Counted from the first letter of the stretch, positions 39,601 through 49,087 are shown. The stretch is DNA of 64,000 bases from Blattabacterium cuenoti (GCF_014251995.1 NZ_CP059205.1:124001-188000); one strand, 5' to 3'. Notes: a model not told the origin generated them from the letters alone. A program made the numbers and translations.

Positions 39601-40352
39601 GTGAATTTGAATCTATTCGTGCATTTGAAAAAGAAGGATCAATAATAAATACTTTTGTTTTTAGAAATTTAGATGACAAAAATATTATAGAATCAATACT
39701 TCATATTAAAAAATATATAGAATCCTCACAAATATTTATGCTATGTGGGGGATTTAGTGCTGGAGATGAACCTGATGGAGCTGGAAAATTTATTGTATCT
39801 ATATTACATAATCCATATATTATGGATTCCATTAAACTTTTTCTGGATAAAGGTGGATTAATATTAGGTATTTGTAATGGATTTCAAGGATTAATAAAAT
39901 CTGGATTGTTACCTTATGGAAATATTTGTCTAAGAAATTATAAATCTCCTACACTAACTTATAATAAAATAGGAAAACATATTTCACAATGTGTCCATAT
40001 CAAGATAATTTCAGATAAATCTCCATGGTTGAATGGAATGAAAAATAAAATATATACTCTCCCTATATCTCATAGTGAAGGAAGATTTTATGCTAAAAAA
40101 GAAATAACAAATATACTTTTTCAGAAAAAACAAATTGCTGCACAATATGTAGACTTAGAAGGAAATCCTAGTTTAGAAAGATTATATAATCCTAATGGAT
40201 CTATAGATGCTATAGAAGGATTATTAAGTGAAGATGGAAAAATTTATGGAAGAATGACTCATCCAGAACGTTATGATTATGGATTACTAAAAAATATTCC
40301 TAATATTCGTAAACATTCTATATTTAAAAATGCAGTACAATATTTCTTATGA
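36645..40352 (+). CDS. purL: Phosphoribosylformylglycinamidine synthase, large single-chain type
   Basis: The 1235-residue enzyme makes FGAM from FGAR and glutamine in one chain; many bacteria split it into PurS, PurL and PurQ. Residues about 1-150 are the PurS-like part, about 165-950 the ATP-binding synthetase (NETHNHPTEIDPFGGAATC), and about 970-1235 the glutaminase, whose nucleophile cysteine lies in LGICNGFQG, with the histidine segment SHSEGRFY and the final MTHPERYDY. The ATG at 36645 is preferred over an upstream TTG at 36633. An A11 run near the N-terminus leaves the frame intact. Confidence 0.97.
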   Translation: MNIKIYIQKKKPFNIESRRLFYEFKKMEIPLSNVIIYYIYDIFNIREEIFSKSLYTIFVDPVTDILHKKIKLKNPYIENIIEKCDENRSTAAIQCIKIIDPKSSNNVYVKSGKLIELIGINKNSNTFHKVKKYCTNSEYISLSKSKKEKKINNVKIVKNFIDLSTNEIKNFHKKINNLCMDKNDLLFIQKYFIKEKRNPTKEELMILDTYWSDHCRHKTFHTKLVNISFNGFLKKTYQKIFRKYLKHKSLVGKSKDPISMMELSVLPSTIFHKKGKLKNFILSKEHNASIIMINVDVLESKKKEKWYLLFKNETHNHPTEIDPFGGAATCIGGVIRDPLAGRAFVYQSIRLSGISDPTKKNEKIINGKLPQHKICLESAMGASSYGNKVGLATTHVNEIYHKGYRAKKMEIGMVIGAVPVNFIRQKKPKKGDIILLIGGLTKKEGIGEAANSSKEYEENKKQNIIQKGQNGDPIIERKIQRFFRKKEVISLIKRCNDFGAGGASVAIGELCDSLILYLDKIPTKKNEKMEAFEIALSESQERMAVVLDSKDVKKFIHLANQENIMSTPIAEVTDNKRIIFHYKGKEIFNVKSSFMNTRGYSKEQSVCVESPVSISPFKKSKKILFSKIKFLDTLSKVNVASQKKLVEMFDSTVGATTVLMPFGGKYQMTPSEGSVHKIPILKGNTNTVSLASWGFHPDISSWSPFHGGAYAIVECISKIVSMGGNYRKTYFSFQEYYQKLGNDPKNWGKPFSALLGAYQAQMSLGLVSIGGKDSMSGTYKNIHVPPTFISFGVSTGSCSNIISPEFKKVGNKIYLYYHHSLKNEMPDFKSIKNAYDQIYKGICSGKIVSVKTVKDGGISVAIAQMSFGNRLGAIINCKKSLFEISIGSLIIESSSPISDSFFLIGEIVSDKSLNFNGISIDIDESEKKWLNTFNSIFYNNKIKNNVKKIENKIKTEKNDHSVKLKFTLKKNGIPRVFIPIFPGTNSEFESIRAFEKEGSIINTFVFRNLDDKNIIESILHIKKYIESSQIFMLCGGFSAGDEPDGAGKFIVSILHNPYIMDSIKLFLDKGGLILGICNGFQGLIKSGLLPYGNICLRNYKSPTLTYNKIGKHISQCVHIKIISDKSPWLNGMKNKIYTLPISHSEGRFYAKKEITNILFQKKQIAAQYVDLEGNPSLERLYNPNGSIDAIEGLLSEDGKIYGRMTHPERYDYGLLKNIPNIRKHSIFKNAVQYFL

Positions 40353-40376
40353 AAATTAAAATAATCATATAATATT

Positions 40377-40859
40377 ATGAAAGTCGCTATATTTATTGGA
40401 AGTGTTTCCGATAAAAAAAATATGAAAGCAGCATCTGAAATACTTAGTAGATTTAAAATAGACTATAAATCTTATGTAATTTCTGCACATAGACTACCTG
40501 ATATTTTATCAGAAACTATAAAAAAAATAGAGTCTGAAGGAGTAGATTTAATTATTGCAGGAGCTGGATTATCTGCCCATTTACCTGGAATTATATCTTC
40601 AAAAACTATATTACCCGTTATAGGAGTTCCTATTTTCAATAATAATGGATTATTAGGAGGTGTAGATGCTCTTTTTTCCATAGTACAAATGCCAAAAGAT
40701 GTTCCTGTTGCTACAGTAGGAATAAATAATTCTTATAATGCTGCTTTATTAGCTGTTCGTATTTTATCTATAAAAAATAAAGATTTGAAAAAATTATTGT
40801 TAAAATTCAGGATGGAAATAAGGAAAAAATTGGAAAATGAAATAGAGCAATATTTATAA
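40377..40859 (+). CDS. purE: N5-carboxyaminoimidazole ribonucleotide mutase
   Basis: The 160-residue enzyme moves the carboxyl group on AIR. The start VAIFIGSVSDKKNMKAA has the PurE signature, followed by ISAHRLPD, IIAGAGLSAHLPGI and VPVATVGINNSYNAALLA. Size and motifs fit class I PurE, which usually works with PurK. No purK is seen in the cluster or the window, so the carboxylation step must use an enzyme encoded elsewhere or proceed without one. Confidence 0.95.
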   Translation: MKVAIFIGSVSDKKNMKAASEILSRFKIDYKSYVISAHRLPDILSETIKKIESEGVDLIIAGAGLSAHLPGIISSKTILPVIGVPIFNNNGLLGGVDALFSIVQMPKDVPVATVGINNSYNAALLAVRILSIKNKDLKKLLLKFRMEIRKKLENEIEQYL

Positions 40860-40868
40860 TTATAATTT

Positions 40869-41612
40869 ATGAATTGTATAATTAAAAAAAATCTTTTATC
40901 AGAAGGAAAAACTAAAAAAATATATAGAACTAGCAATCCATCTGAAGTATTGATTCATTATAAAGATACTATAACTGCTTTTGATGGATTAAAAAATGAG
41001 TTTATACAAGATAAAGGAATATTAAATAATGAAATTAGCACATTAATATTTGAATTAATTAATTCTTATGGAATTAAAACTCATTTTATACGAAAAATAA
41101 ATAATAGAGAACAGTTATGCCAAAAAGTAAATATAATTCCTTTAGAATTTGTTGTTCGTAATATTGTATCTGGAAGTATGTCGAAACGTTTAAATGTTCA
41201 AGAAGGAATTCGTTTATCTAATCCGATATTTGAAATTTTTTATAAAAATGATAAATTAAAAGATCCATTAATTAATGATCATCATGCTGTATTCTTAAAA
41301 ATTATTTCTCATGAAGAACTAAATTTCATTTACTTAATAATATCAGATATAAATAATCTACTAAAAAAATATTTCTTATCTAAAAATATTTTTTTAGTAG
41401 ATTTTAAAGTAGAATTTGGTAAAAATTGTGATAATGACATTTTGCTTTCCGATGAAATTACTCCAGATACTTGTCGTTTTTGGGATAAAAAAACAATGAA
41501 AAAACTAGATAAAGATTCATTTAGAATTGGATTAAAAAAGGAAAAAGATACAGTCAAAGAAAAAGTATTTGATATTTATATGGAAATATTAAAAAGATTA
41601 AATATAAGATAA
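40869..41612 (+). CDS. purC: Phosphoribosylaminoimidazole-succinocarboxamide synthase
   Basis: The 247-residue SAICAR synthetase adds aspartate to CAIR. It begins with the family pattern LLSEGKTKKIYRTSNPSEVL, then YKDTITAFDG, and has IPLEFVVRNIVSGSM and LLSDEITPDTCRFWD further on. Length is standard for the single-domain bacterial form. It lies 9 bp after purE and 11 bp before purF. Confidence 0.97.
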   Translation: MNCIIKKNLLSEGKTKKIYRTSNPSEVLIHYKDTITAFDGLKNEFIQDKGILNNEISTLIFELINSYGIKTHFIRKINNREQLCQKVNIIPLEFVVRNIVSGSMSKRLNVQEGIRLSNPIFEIFYKNDKLKDPLINDHHAVFLKIISHEELNFIYLIISDINNLLKKYFLSKNIFLVDFKVEFGKNCDNDILLSDEITPDTCRFWDKKTMKKLDKDSFRIGLKKEKDTVKEKVFDIYMEILKRLNIR

Positions 41613-41623
41613 TCCATTAAATA

Positions 41624-43099
41624 ATGGATAAAAGATATTCTTTTTCTAAAAAAATGATATCTAAACTAGATATTTCAAATCTTAAAAATTATTTTAATGA
41701 TAAATTTCACGATGAATGTGGAATTTTTGGTATTTTTTCACCTCAAAAAGTGGATACTCTTTCTTTAATCCAATTTGGCTTATTTGCATTACAACACAGG
41801 GGGCAAGAAGCTTGTGGATTTTCCGTTTTACGAGATGGATATATTATTACTCATAAAAATGAAGGACTTGTTTTAGATTTCTTTAAAAAAATTTCTAATT
41901 CTGCATGTTATCACGGAAACTCTGTTATTGGCCATACTAGATATTCTACAGAAGGAGGACAAAGTAAAAAAAATATTCAACCCTTTTTTGGAGAAAATAT
42001 TGATGGAAGAACTACTATATCTATAGTCCATAATGGAAATTTAATTAATGCTCACCATATTCGAAAAAGATTAGAATTAGAAGGAATAAATTTCATATCA
42101 GAATATTCTGATTCTGAAGTAATATTACGTTTAATCCAAAAGTATTTATTAGAATTTAATAATAATTTAGAAAAATCTATTCAAAAAACAACAATAGATA
42201 TTACAGGAGCTTATTCCGTAATAGTGCTTGTAAATAATAAAATAGCTGCATTTAGAGATCCAAATGGGATACGTCCTTTATGTTATGGAATGTTGAATGA
42301 AAAAACTTACATATTTAGTTCAGAAACTTGTGGAATAGATTCTGTAGGAGGAATTTTTATAAGAGATTTATTCCCAGGAGAAATTATTATAGTAGATAAA
42401 GATTCAATTCAATTTTCTATGCTAAAAGAAAAAAGACATACAAAAAAAAGAATATGTTCTTTCGAATATATTTATTTTTCTCGTCCTGATTCTTTAATTG
42501 AAAATATAAATGTATACGAAATTCGTGAAAAAAGTGGAGTAAAGCTTTACGAACAACATCCAGTAGAAGCAGATGTAGTTATTGGAGTTCCAGATTCAGG
42601 GGTTCCAGCTGCTATTGGTTATTCAAAAGCTTCTGGAATTCCTTTCAAACCTATTCTAATCAAAAATAAATACATTGGTAGATCTTTTATCCTTCCTAAA
42701 CAAGAAATTCGTGAAAAAATGGTAAACTTAAAATTAAACCCTATTTTAGATGAAATAAGAAAAAAACGTATTGTTATTATTGATGATTCTATAGTTCGTG
42801 GAACTACCAGTCGAAGGTTGGTATACGTGTTAAGAAAAGCTGGGGCAAAGGAAATTCATTTTAGAAGTGCTTCACCTCCTATTATAGCTCCATGTTATCT
42901 AGGTGTAGATACCCCAAGTAAAAAAGATTTAATTTCATATAATCATGTTAATAAAAAAAAAATTGCGGAAATCCTAAACGTAGATAGTCTAGAATTTTTA
43001 AGTATGGATAATCTTATTTCTATCCTTGGAAGCATTCACTATTGTTTTGGTTGTTTTACAGGAAATTATCCAGTTAAAAAATATAATAATAAATTATGA
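41624..43099 (+). CDS. purF: Amidophosphoribosyltransferase
   Basis: The 491-residue enzyme commits PRPP to purine synthesis. The nucleophile cysteine is C32 (HDECGIFGIFS), so an N-terminal propeptide of 31 residues must be cut off, longer than in B. subtilis; a second Met at residue 11 would shorten it. Cysteines in KRICSFEYIYF, APCYLGVD and HYCFGCFTG match the iron-sulphur ligands of the B. subtilis type. The PRPP motif is IVIIDDSIVRGTTS. The stop overlaps the purM start by 4 bp. Confidence 0.96.
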   Translation: MDKRYSFSKKMISKLDISNLKNYFNDKFHDECGIFGIFSPQKVDTLSLIQFGLFALQHRGQEACGFSVLRDGYIITHKNEGLVLDFFKKISNSACYHGNSVIGHTRYSTEGGQSKKNIQPFFGENIDGRTTISIVHNGNLINAHHIRKRLELEGINFISEYSDSEVILRLIQKYLLEFNNNLEKSIQKTTIDITGAYSVIVLVNNKIAAFRDPNGIRPLCYGMLNEKTYIFSSETCGIDSVGGIFIRDLFPGEIIIVDKDSIQFSMLKEKRHTKKRICSFEYIYFSRPDSLIENINVYEIREKSGVKLYEQHPVEADVVIGVPDSGVPAAIGYSKASGIPFKPILIKNKYIGRSFILPKQEIREKMVNLKLNPILDEIRKKRIVIIDDSIVRGTTSRRLVYVLRKAGAKEIHFRSASPPIIAPCYLGVDTPSKKDLISYNHVNKKKIAEILNVDSLEFLSMDNLISILGSIHYCFGCFTGNYPVKKYNNKL

Positions 43100-44076
43100 A
43101 AGAAAATAATACCATATTTAAGATTAATAAAATTTTAGAAAAAACTTATAATGAGAAAGTTATTAGTACATTAGATCATTTTTCTGGATTTTATAAAATA
43201 TATGAATGTGGATACAAGAAACCTATTTTAGTTTCTGGCGTTGATGGAGTTGGTACTAAATTACGTTTAGCTATTCATTATAAAAAATATTCTTTGATTG
43301 GAGAAGATTGTTTTGCTATGTGTGCTAACGACGTTTTATGTCATGGAGCTACTCCTTTATTTTTTTTAGATTATTTAGCTTGCGAAAAACTCGATTCTAG
43401 CATCATGGAAAAAATAATGGAAGGAATGGCTTTTTCTTGTAAAAAAACTAATACCTGCCTTATTGGAGGAGAAACTGCAGAAATGCCTGGAATTTATCAA
43501 AAAAATGATTACGATATTGTTGGTTTTTGTGTTGGTGTAGTAGAGGAAGATCATCTTATAGATGGGAAAAAACTGATTCGAGATGGAGATGTTTTAATAG
43601 GTCTTCCATCATCTGGAGTCCATAGTAATGGATTTTCTATAATTAGAAATATTTTTTCTACAAAAGACCTTATGAAAGATTTTCAGCAAAAACCAGTTTT
43701 TGAGACTCTTTTGACCCCTACTAAAATTTATCATTTTCCTATTCATATTTTATTAAAGGAATTTATGATTCATGGATTAGCTCATATTACTGGAGGAGGT
43801 ATTTCAGATAATTTGTTTAGAATTATTCCAGAAAATTTGGATGTCATAGTAAAAAAAGAAAAAATCCCCATTCAACCTATTTTTGACTTTATTCAAAAAA
43901 AAGGAAATTTATTTGATAAAGAAATGTGGAGTACTTTCAATATGGGCGTAGGTATGATTATAATAGTATCTTACAAGGATAAGGATCCTATTTTGGAAAG
44001 ACTTCGTTTTTTAGGAGAAAATCCTTTTATTTTCGGAAAAATTGTAAAAGGAAATAAAAAAGTATTTTTGAGATAA
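43096..44076 (+). CDS. purM: Phosphoribosylformylglycinamidine cyclo-ligase
   Basis: The 326-residue AIR synthetase closes the imidazole ring using ATP. Family segments are PILVSGVDGVGTKLRLAI, DCFAMCANDVLCHGA, LIGGETAEMPGIY, GLPSSGVHSNGFS and HITGGGISDNL. The GTG/ATGA-type overlap with purF implies translational coupling. purN follows after 16 bp. No unusual features are seen. Confidence 0.96.
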   Translation: MKENNTIFKINKILEKTYNEKVISTLDHFSGFYKIYECGYKKPILVSGVDGVGTKLRLAIHYKKYSLIGEDCFAMCANDVLCHGATPLFFLDYLACEKLDSSIMEKIMEGMAFSCKKTNTCLIGGETAEMPGIYQKNDYDIVGFCVGVVEEDHLIDGKKLIRDGDVLIGLPSSGVHSNGFSIIRNIFSTKDLMKDFQQKPVFETLLTPTKIYHFPIHILLKEFMIHGLAHITGGGISDNLFRIIPENLDVIVKKEKIPIQPIFDFIQKKGNLFDKEMWSTFNMGVGMIIIVSYKDKDPILERLRFLGENPFIFGKIVKGNKKVFLR

Positions 44077-44092
44077 TAAATATTTTTATTTT

Positions 44093-44659
44093 ATGAAAAA
44101 AATAGCTGTTTTAGTTTCTGGAAAAGGAAGTAATATGATGCATATTTTATTAGCCATTGAAAATGGTATTCTTTCTAATTTCAGAATTAATATGGTTATT
44201 TCCGACAGACGTTGTCATGCAATTCAAGTAGCACTAAAAAAAAATATAATGTCTTTTTCTTTAGAAAAAAGAAAAAAAAAATTTATTTCACAGGAAATAA
44301 ATAATCTTCTTATACAAGATGTTCCAAACATTATAGTTTTGTCAGGATTTCTTTTTATACTAGACGCGGAATTTTGTGAAAAGTGGCATGGAAAAATTAT
44401 TAATATTCATCCTTCTCTTTTACCAAAATATGGAGGAAAAGGAATGTACGGAATGAAGGTTCATAAAGAAGTTATTAAAAATAAAGAAAAATTATCAGGA
44501 GCTACAGTTCATTATGTAACAAAAGACGTAGATGCAGGAAGCATAATTTTGAAAAAATCATGCAAAATTGATTCAAAAGAAACTCCAAAATCATTATCAA
44601 AAAAAGTTTCTCTTATAGAAAAAGAAATATTAATTCAATCTATTAAAAATTTTTTATGA
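44093..44659 (+). CDS. purN: Phosphoribosylglycinamide formyltransferase
   Basis: The 188-residue enzyme formylates GAR using formyl-tetrahydrofolate. The active-site residues are visible: asparagine and histidine in INIHPSLLPKYGGKGMYG and the aspartate in VTKDVDAGSII. The N-terminal phosphate loop is VSGKGSNMMHIL. The gene for the formate-dependent alternative, purT, is not present in the window. It sits between purM and purH. Confidence 0.95.
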   Translation: MKKIAVLVSGKGSNMMHILLAIENGILSNFRINMVISDRRCHAIQVALKKNIMSFSLEKRKKKFISQEINNLLIQDVPNIIVLSGFLFILDAEFCEKWHGKIINIHPSLLPKYGGKGMYGMKVHKEVIKNKEKLSGATVHYVTKDVDAGSIILKKSCKIDSKETPKSLSKKVSLIEKEILIQSIKNFL

Positions 44660-44704
44660 AAAAATATTTTATTTAAAATCCATTATAAAATAAAAACAAG
44701 TAAC

Positions 44705-46237
44705 ATGAAAAGAGCATTGATTAGTGTTTATAAAAAAAACGAAAATCTATTTCAGTTTGCTAGTTTTTTATCTAAAAAAGGATATCAAATAATATCCACT
44801 GATGGTACTTATCAATTTTTGATAAAAAAAGGTTTGACTAATGTAATAGAAGTTTCAAAAGTAACTTCTTTTCCTGAAATACTCGATGGAAGAGTAAAAA
44901 CTATTCATCCTAATATATATGGTGGAATTTTAGCAAATCGATCAATTGAAAAGCATATTCAATCTATTCGTTATCATAATATTCATTTAATTGATATTAT
45001 ATTGATTAATTTTTATCCATTTTCTGATAAATTAAATCATAAAAAAACTTGTCATTCTTTAGTTGAATTTATTGATATAGGTGGTCCTTCTATTCTTCGT
45101 GCAGCTGCTAAAAATTTTCACTATGTTACCTCTATTGTAGATGAAAATGATTGTGAATTGGTAAAAAATGAAATTGAAAATAATGGGGAACCTTCTTTAG
45201 GATTGAGGAAAAAACTAGCGGGAAAAGTATTTAATTTTACTTCTTATTATGATTCCACTATTTCTAAATATTTTTTGGAATTTGAAAATGATAATTTCCC
45301 TATTTATTTGAATTCTCCTTATAAGAAAAAAATGAATCTTCGTTACGGAGAAAATCCTCACCAAAAAGCAGCTTATTATATCAATACTTTTCACAATGGA
45401 TCTATGAAAAATTTTCATCAATTACATGGAAAAGAATTATCATTTAATAATCTAAGAGATATAGATATAGCTTGGAAAATTATCTCTCAATTTTCAGAGC
45501 CTGCTTGTTGTATTGTGAAACATTCTACTCCTTGTGGAGTCGCATTAGGAACCAATATTATGGAAGCATTTCAAAAAGCTTATTATTCTGATACGGTTTC
45601 ATCTTTTGGAGGAGTAATGGCTGTTAATGTTTCAATAACGGAAAAATTATCGGAAGAAATTAATAAAATTTTTTTGGAAGTTATTATATCCACAAAATAT
45701 GAAAAAAAAATATTAAATATATTAAAAAGAAAAAAAAATATTAGAATTATAAAAATAAATAATCCAGTTTCAGATAAATTAGAATGTGTTCAAATAGACG
45801 GAGGAATTTTAGTACAAGAAACTGATTATTTATTAAACAATAAAGAAAAATTTCAAATAGTTACCAAAAGAAAAATTAGCGATCAAGAGATGAAATCTTT
45901 GATTTTTGCTCAAAAAGTAGTAAAATATGTAAAATCTAATGCAATTGTTGTTGCCAAAAATACACAAACTCTAGGAATTTCTGGAGGACAGACTAATAGA
46001 ATTTGGGCTGCTCGACAAGCTATAGAAAGAGCTTTAGAAAAAAATAAAAAAGGATTAGTTCTTGTATCAGATGCTTTTTTCCCTTTTCGTGATGTTGTAG
46101 ATGAAGCTTTTCGTTCAGGAGGAATACATGTTATTTTACAACCAGGAGGATCTATACGAGATGAAGAATCTATAAAAGCTTGTAATGATTATGGAATGGC
46201 TATGGTTTTTACTGGTAAAAGATATTTTAAACATTAG
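44705..46237 (+). CDS. purH: Bifunctional AICAR formyltransferase / IMP cyclohydrolase
   Basis: The 510-residue fusion finishes IMP synthesis. Residues about 1-195 form the cyclohydrolase (ALISVYKKNENLFQFA, DGRVKTIHPNIYGGIL, FIDIGGPSILRAAAKN). The rest is the formyltransferase, with LRYGENPHQKAAYY, CIVKHSTPCGVALG and the final SDAFFPFRDVVDEAF and ILQPGGSIRDEE. The domain order and length are standard. Confidence 0.97.
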   Translation: MKRALISVYKKNENLFQFASFLSKKGYQIISTDGTYQFLIKKGLTNVIEVSKVTSFPEILDGRVKTIHPNIYGGILANRSIEKHIQSIRYHNIHLIDIILINFYPFSDKLNHKKTCHSLVEFIDIGGPSILRAAAKNFHYVTSIVDENDCELVKNEIENNGEPSLGLRKKLAGKVFNFTSYYDSTISKYFLEFENDNFPIYLNSPYKKKMNLRYGENPHQKAAYYINTFHNGSMKNFHQLHGKELSFNNLRDIDIAWKIISQFSEPACCIVKHSTPCGVALGTNIMEAFQKAYYSDTVSSFGGVMAVNVSITEKLSEEINKIFLEVIISTKYEKKILNILKRKKNIRIIKINNPVSDKLECVQIDGGILVQETDYLLNNKEKFQIVTKRKISDQEMKSLIFAQKVVKYVKSNAIVVAKNTQTLGISGGQTNRIWAARQAIERALEKNKKGLVLVSDAFFPFRDVVDEAFRSGGIHVILQPGGSIRDEESIKACNDYGMAMVFTGKRYFKH

Positions 46238-46259
46238 AAATATTATTAATAAGTAAAGT

Positions 46260-47504
46260 ATGAATATTTTAATTATTGGAGGAGGAGGACGTGAGCATGC
46301 TATCGGAAAAAAATTATTAGAAGATAATTGTTTATTAAATCTTTATTTTTACCCAGGAAATGGAGGTACAAATACAATTGGAAAAAACATTGATAATAAA
46401 AGAACTCTTTATGAGTTAGGAGATTTTGCAAAAAAACATCATATAGATTTAACCATTGTGGGATCTGAAATTTTCTTGATGGAAGGAATTGTAGATATTT
46501 TCCAAAATTTTGGATTAAAAATAATAGGACCAAATTATTTAGCAGCTAAACTTGAAGGAGATCGTATATTTGCTAAATCTTTCATGAAAAAATATGGAAT
46601 TAGTACTCCTAAATACAATGTTTTTTCTTCCTACCGAGAATCTGCTACTTTTATAGATAAATGTAATACTGTTTCTTTTGCTATCAAAAGAAATGGAATT
46701 TCTTCAGGAAAAGGTGTAATTATTGCTCACAATAAGAATGAAGCGAAAAAAGCTTTAAAAGATATTATGATAGAAAAAAAGTTTGGAAAATCTGGAAATC
46801 AAGTTATCATTGAGGATTTTATTCAGGGAAAAGAAGCTTCTATTATATCCATTTTTAATGGTAAAAAAATTATTCCTTTTTTATCTGCTTTAGATTATAA
46901 AAAAATTGGAGAAAATGAAATAGGAAAAAATACAGGAGGAATGGGATCTATAGCTCCAAATCCATATGTGACAAAATCTGTTTGGGAAGATTTTCAAAAA
47001 AGTGTGTTAGAACCAACTTTAGAAGGATTAATTTCAGAAAAATTAACTTTTTATGGATTTATATATTTTGGATTGATGATTACTTCAAATAAAGTTTATT
47101 TATTAGAGTATAATACTAGAATTGGAGATCCTGAAGCTCAAACTTTATTACCATTAATGAAAAGTAATTTTTTAAATATTATTAAGTCTTTTTTTTCAAA
47201 AAAAGAAATTTTCATCATTTGGAAAAAATTATATTCTTGTTGTGTTGTTTTGTCTTCTGAAGGATATCCAGATGAATATAAAGGAGGAAAAATGATAATA
47301 GGACTAAATTTAATACAAGAACCTTTTTATATTGCTGGAGCAAATAAAAAAAATGGAAAATGGGTCACTTCAGGTGGACGTATTATAAATATAGTGGGAA
47401 TTGGAAATACAATTAAAGAAGCGAGAGATATAGCTTATGATAAAGCAAAAAAAATACAGTTCGAAAATTTATATTATCGAAAAGATATAGGTTTATTTGT
47501 ATGA
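46260..47504 (+). CDS. purD: Phosphoribosylamine-glycine ligase
   Basis: The 414-residue ATP-grasp enzyme makes GAR. The start NILIIGGGGREHAIGKKL is the family N-terminus; the ATP-grasp part includes FAIKRNGISSGKGVIIA and LEYNTRIGDPEAQTLLPL. Its stop overlaps the guaA start by 4 bp. Enzymes for nine of the ten IMP steps, plus two AMP/GMP-branch enzymes, are thus encoded together; purK is the missing partner. Confidence 0.96.
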   Translation: MNILIIGGGGREHAIGKKLLEDNCLLNLYFYPGNGGTNTIGKNIDNKRTLYELGDFAKKHHIDLTIVGSEIFLMEGIVDIFQNFGLKIIGPNYLAAKLEGDRIFAKSFMKKYGISTPKYNVFSSYRESATFIDKCNTVSFAIKRNGISSGKGVIIAHNKNEAKKALKDIMIEKKFGKSGNQVIIEDFIQGKEASIISIFNGKKIIPFLSALDYKKIGENEIGKNTGGMGSIAPNPYVTKSVWEDFQKSVLEPTLEGLISEKLTFYGFIYFGLMITSNKVYLLEYNTRIGDPEAQTLLPLMKSNFLNIIKSFFSKKEIFIIWKKLYSCCVVLSSEGYPDEYKGGKMIIGLNLIQEPFYIAGANKKNGKWVTSGGRIINIVGIGNTIKEARDIAYDKAKKIQFENLYYRKDIGLFV

Positions 47505-49087
47505 CTATTATAAATAAATCAAAAATGCAAAAAGATTTAATTCTAATATTAGATTTTGGATCTCAATATAGTCATATGATTGCAAGAAGAATTAGGGATA
47601 TAGGGGTATATACAATTCTATTGCAATATAGAGATTATGAAAATTCTATATCCAATCTATTATCAAAAAAATCCAAAGGAATTATTTTGTCAGGAGGGCC
47701 TTTCTCCGTTAATGAAAATAATCCTCCATTAATATCTAAAGATATATTCAATTTAAATATACCAATATTTGGAATTTGTTATGGAATGCAATTGATTTCC
47801 TTTCTTTTTCAAGGAAAAATTGAAAAATCTAAATATCAAGAATATGGAAAAACTTCTTTTACTATTAATAATTCCAACAATAAATTGTTTTATAAAATTC
47901 CGAAAAAATCTATTGTTTGGATGAGTCATTTTGATGAAATTAAAATACTTCCCAAAAACTATAAAACTATAGGTTATACTCCTTCTTGCTCTATTGCAGC
48001 TTTTAAACATATAAACAAAGAAATTTATGCTGTGCAATTTCATCCAGAAGTGAAAAATACAGAATATGGAATATATATGTTAAAAAATTTTGTTTTTCAC
48101 ATTTGCAAATGTGAAAAAAGTTGGAAATTGAAAAATTTTTTAAAAAATGCAATAAAAAATATAAAAAAACGTATAAATAATAAAAAAAAAGTATTGTTAG
48201 GATTTTCTGGAGGGATTGATTCTTTTGTTACAGCTTATATTATTCATAACGCTATTGGTAAAAATTATTTAATTTGTGTTTTTGTGGATACAGGATTACT
48301 TCTTTCTAAAGAAAAAGAAAGAATATTTGCATTATGCAATAAAATGAATTTATCTATTAAAATAATAGATGCTAAAAATCGTTTTTTAAGTAGATTATCT
48401 AGAGTCATTGATCCAGAAATAAAAAGAAAAATAATAGGTAAAGAATTTTTTTATATCTTCCAAGAAGAAGCTGAAAAAATTAAAGATGTTGAATTTTTAG
48501 CACAAGGAACCATTTATTCGGACATTATTGAATCTTCTTCTAAAAAAAGCCAATTAAGTTGTTCTATAAAATCTCATCATAATGTAGGAGGATTACCCGA
48601 TTCTAAATTTAGGAATTTGAAAATTATTGAACCATTAAAAGAATTATTTAAAGATGAAGTTAGAAAACTAGGGGAAGAAATAGGAATTCCAAAAGAAATT
48701 TTACGTAAACATCCATTTCCCGGACCTGGATTAGGCATTAGAATTATTGGAAGGATAAATGAAAAAAAAATTAATATCTTAAAAAAAGCAGAAAATATTC
48801 TTATGGAGGAATTAAAAATTCATGATATTTATGACTCTGTTAGTCAAGCTTTTATCATTTTATTACCTATTAAATCTGTTGGAGTTATGGGAGATAAAAG
48901 AACTTATGAATATGCAGCAGTATTACGTATTATAAACACAGAAGATTTTATGACTGCAACTTTTTCACATTTATCTTACGATTTTTTAGAAAAAATTTCA
49001 AATAGAATTACCAGTGAAGTTGATGGAATCAATAGAATTGTTTATGATATAACTTCTAAACCTCCGGCAACTATCGAATGGGAATAA
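47501..49087 (+). CDS. guaA: GMP synthase (glutamine-hydrolysing)
   Basis: The 528-residue enzyme aminates XMP to GMP. The glutaminase domain (residues about 10-195) has the nucleophile cysteine in FGICYGMQL and the histidine in VQFHPEVKNTEYG. The ATP pyrophosphatase domain has LLGFSGGIDSFVTA. The C-terminal dimerisation part includes PFPGPGLGIRIIGRI. The start at 47501 uses an ATGA overlap with purD; the alternative is Met9 at 47525. IMP dehydrogenase (guaB), the step before it, is not in the window. Confidence 0.96.
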   Translation: MTIINKSKMQKDLILILDFGSQYSHMIARRIRDIGVYTILLQYRDYENSISNLLSKKSKGIILSGGPFSVNENNPPLISKDIFNLNIPIFGICYGMQLISFLFQGKIEKSKYQEYGKTSFTINNSNNKLFYKIPKKSIVWMSHFDEIKILPKNYKTIGYTPSCSIAAFKHINKEIYAVQFHPEVKNTEYGIYMLKNFVFHICKCEKSWKLKNFLKNAIKNIKKRINNKKKVLLGFSGGIDSFVTAYIIHNAIGKNYLICVFVDTGLLLSKEKERIFALCNKMNLSIKIIDAKNRFLSRLSRVIDPEIKRKIIGKEFFYIFQEEAEKIKDVEFLAQGTIYSDIIESSSKKSQLSCSIKSHHNVGGLPDSKFRNLKIIEPLKELFKDEVRKLGEEIGIPKEILRKHPFPGPGLGIRIIGRINEKKINILKKAENILMEELKIHDIYDSVSQAFIILLPIKSVGVMGDKRTYEYAAVLRIINTEDFMTATFSHLSYDFLEKISNRITSEVDGINRIVYDITSKPPATIEWE

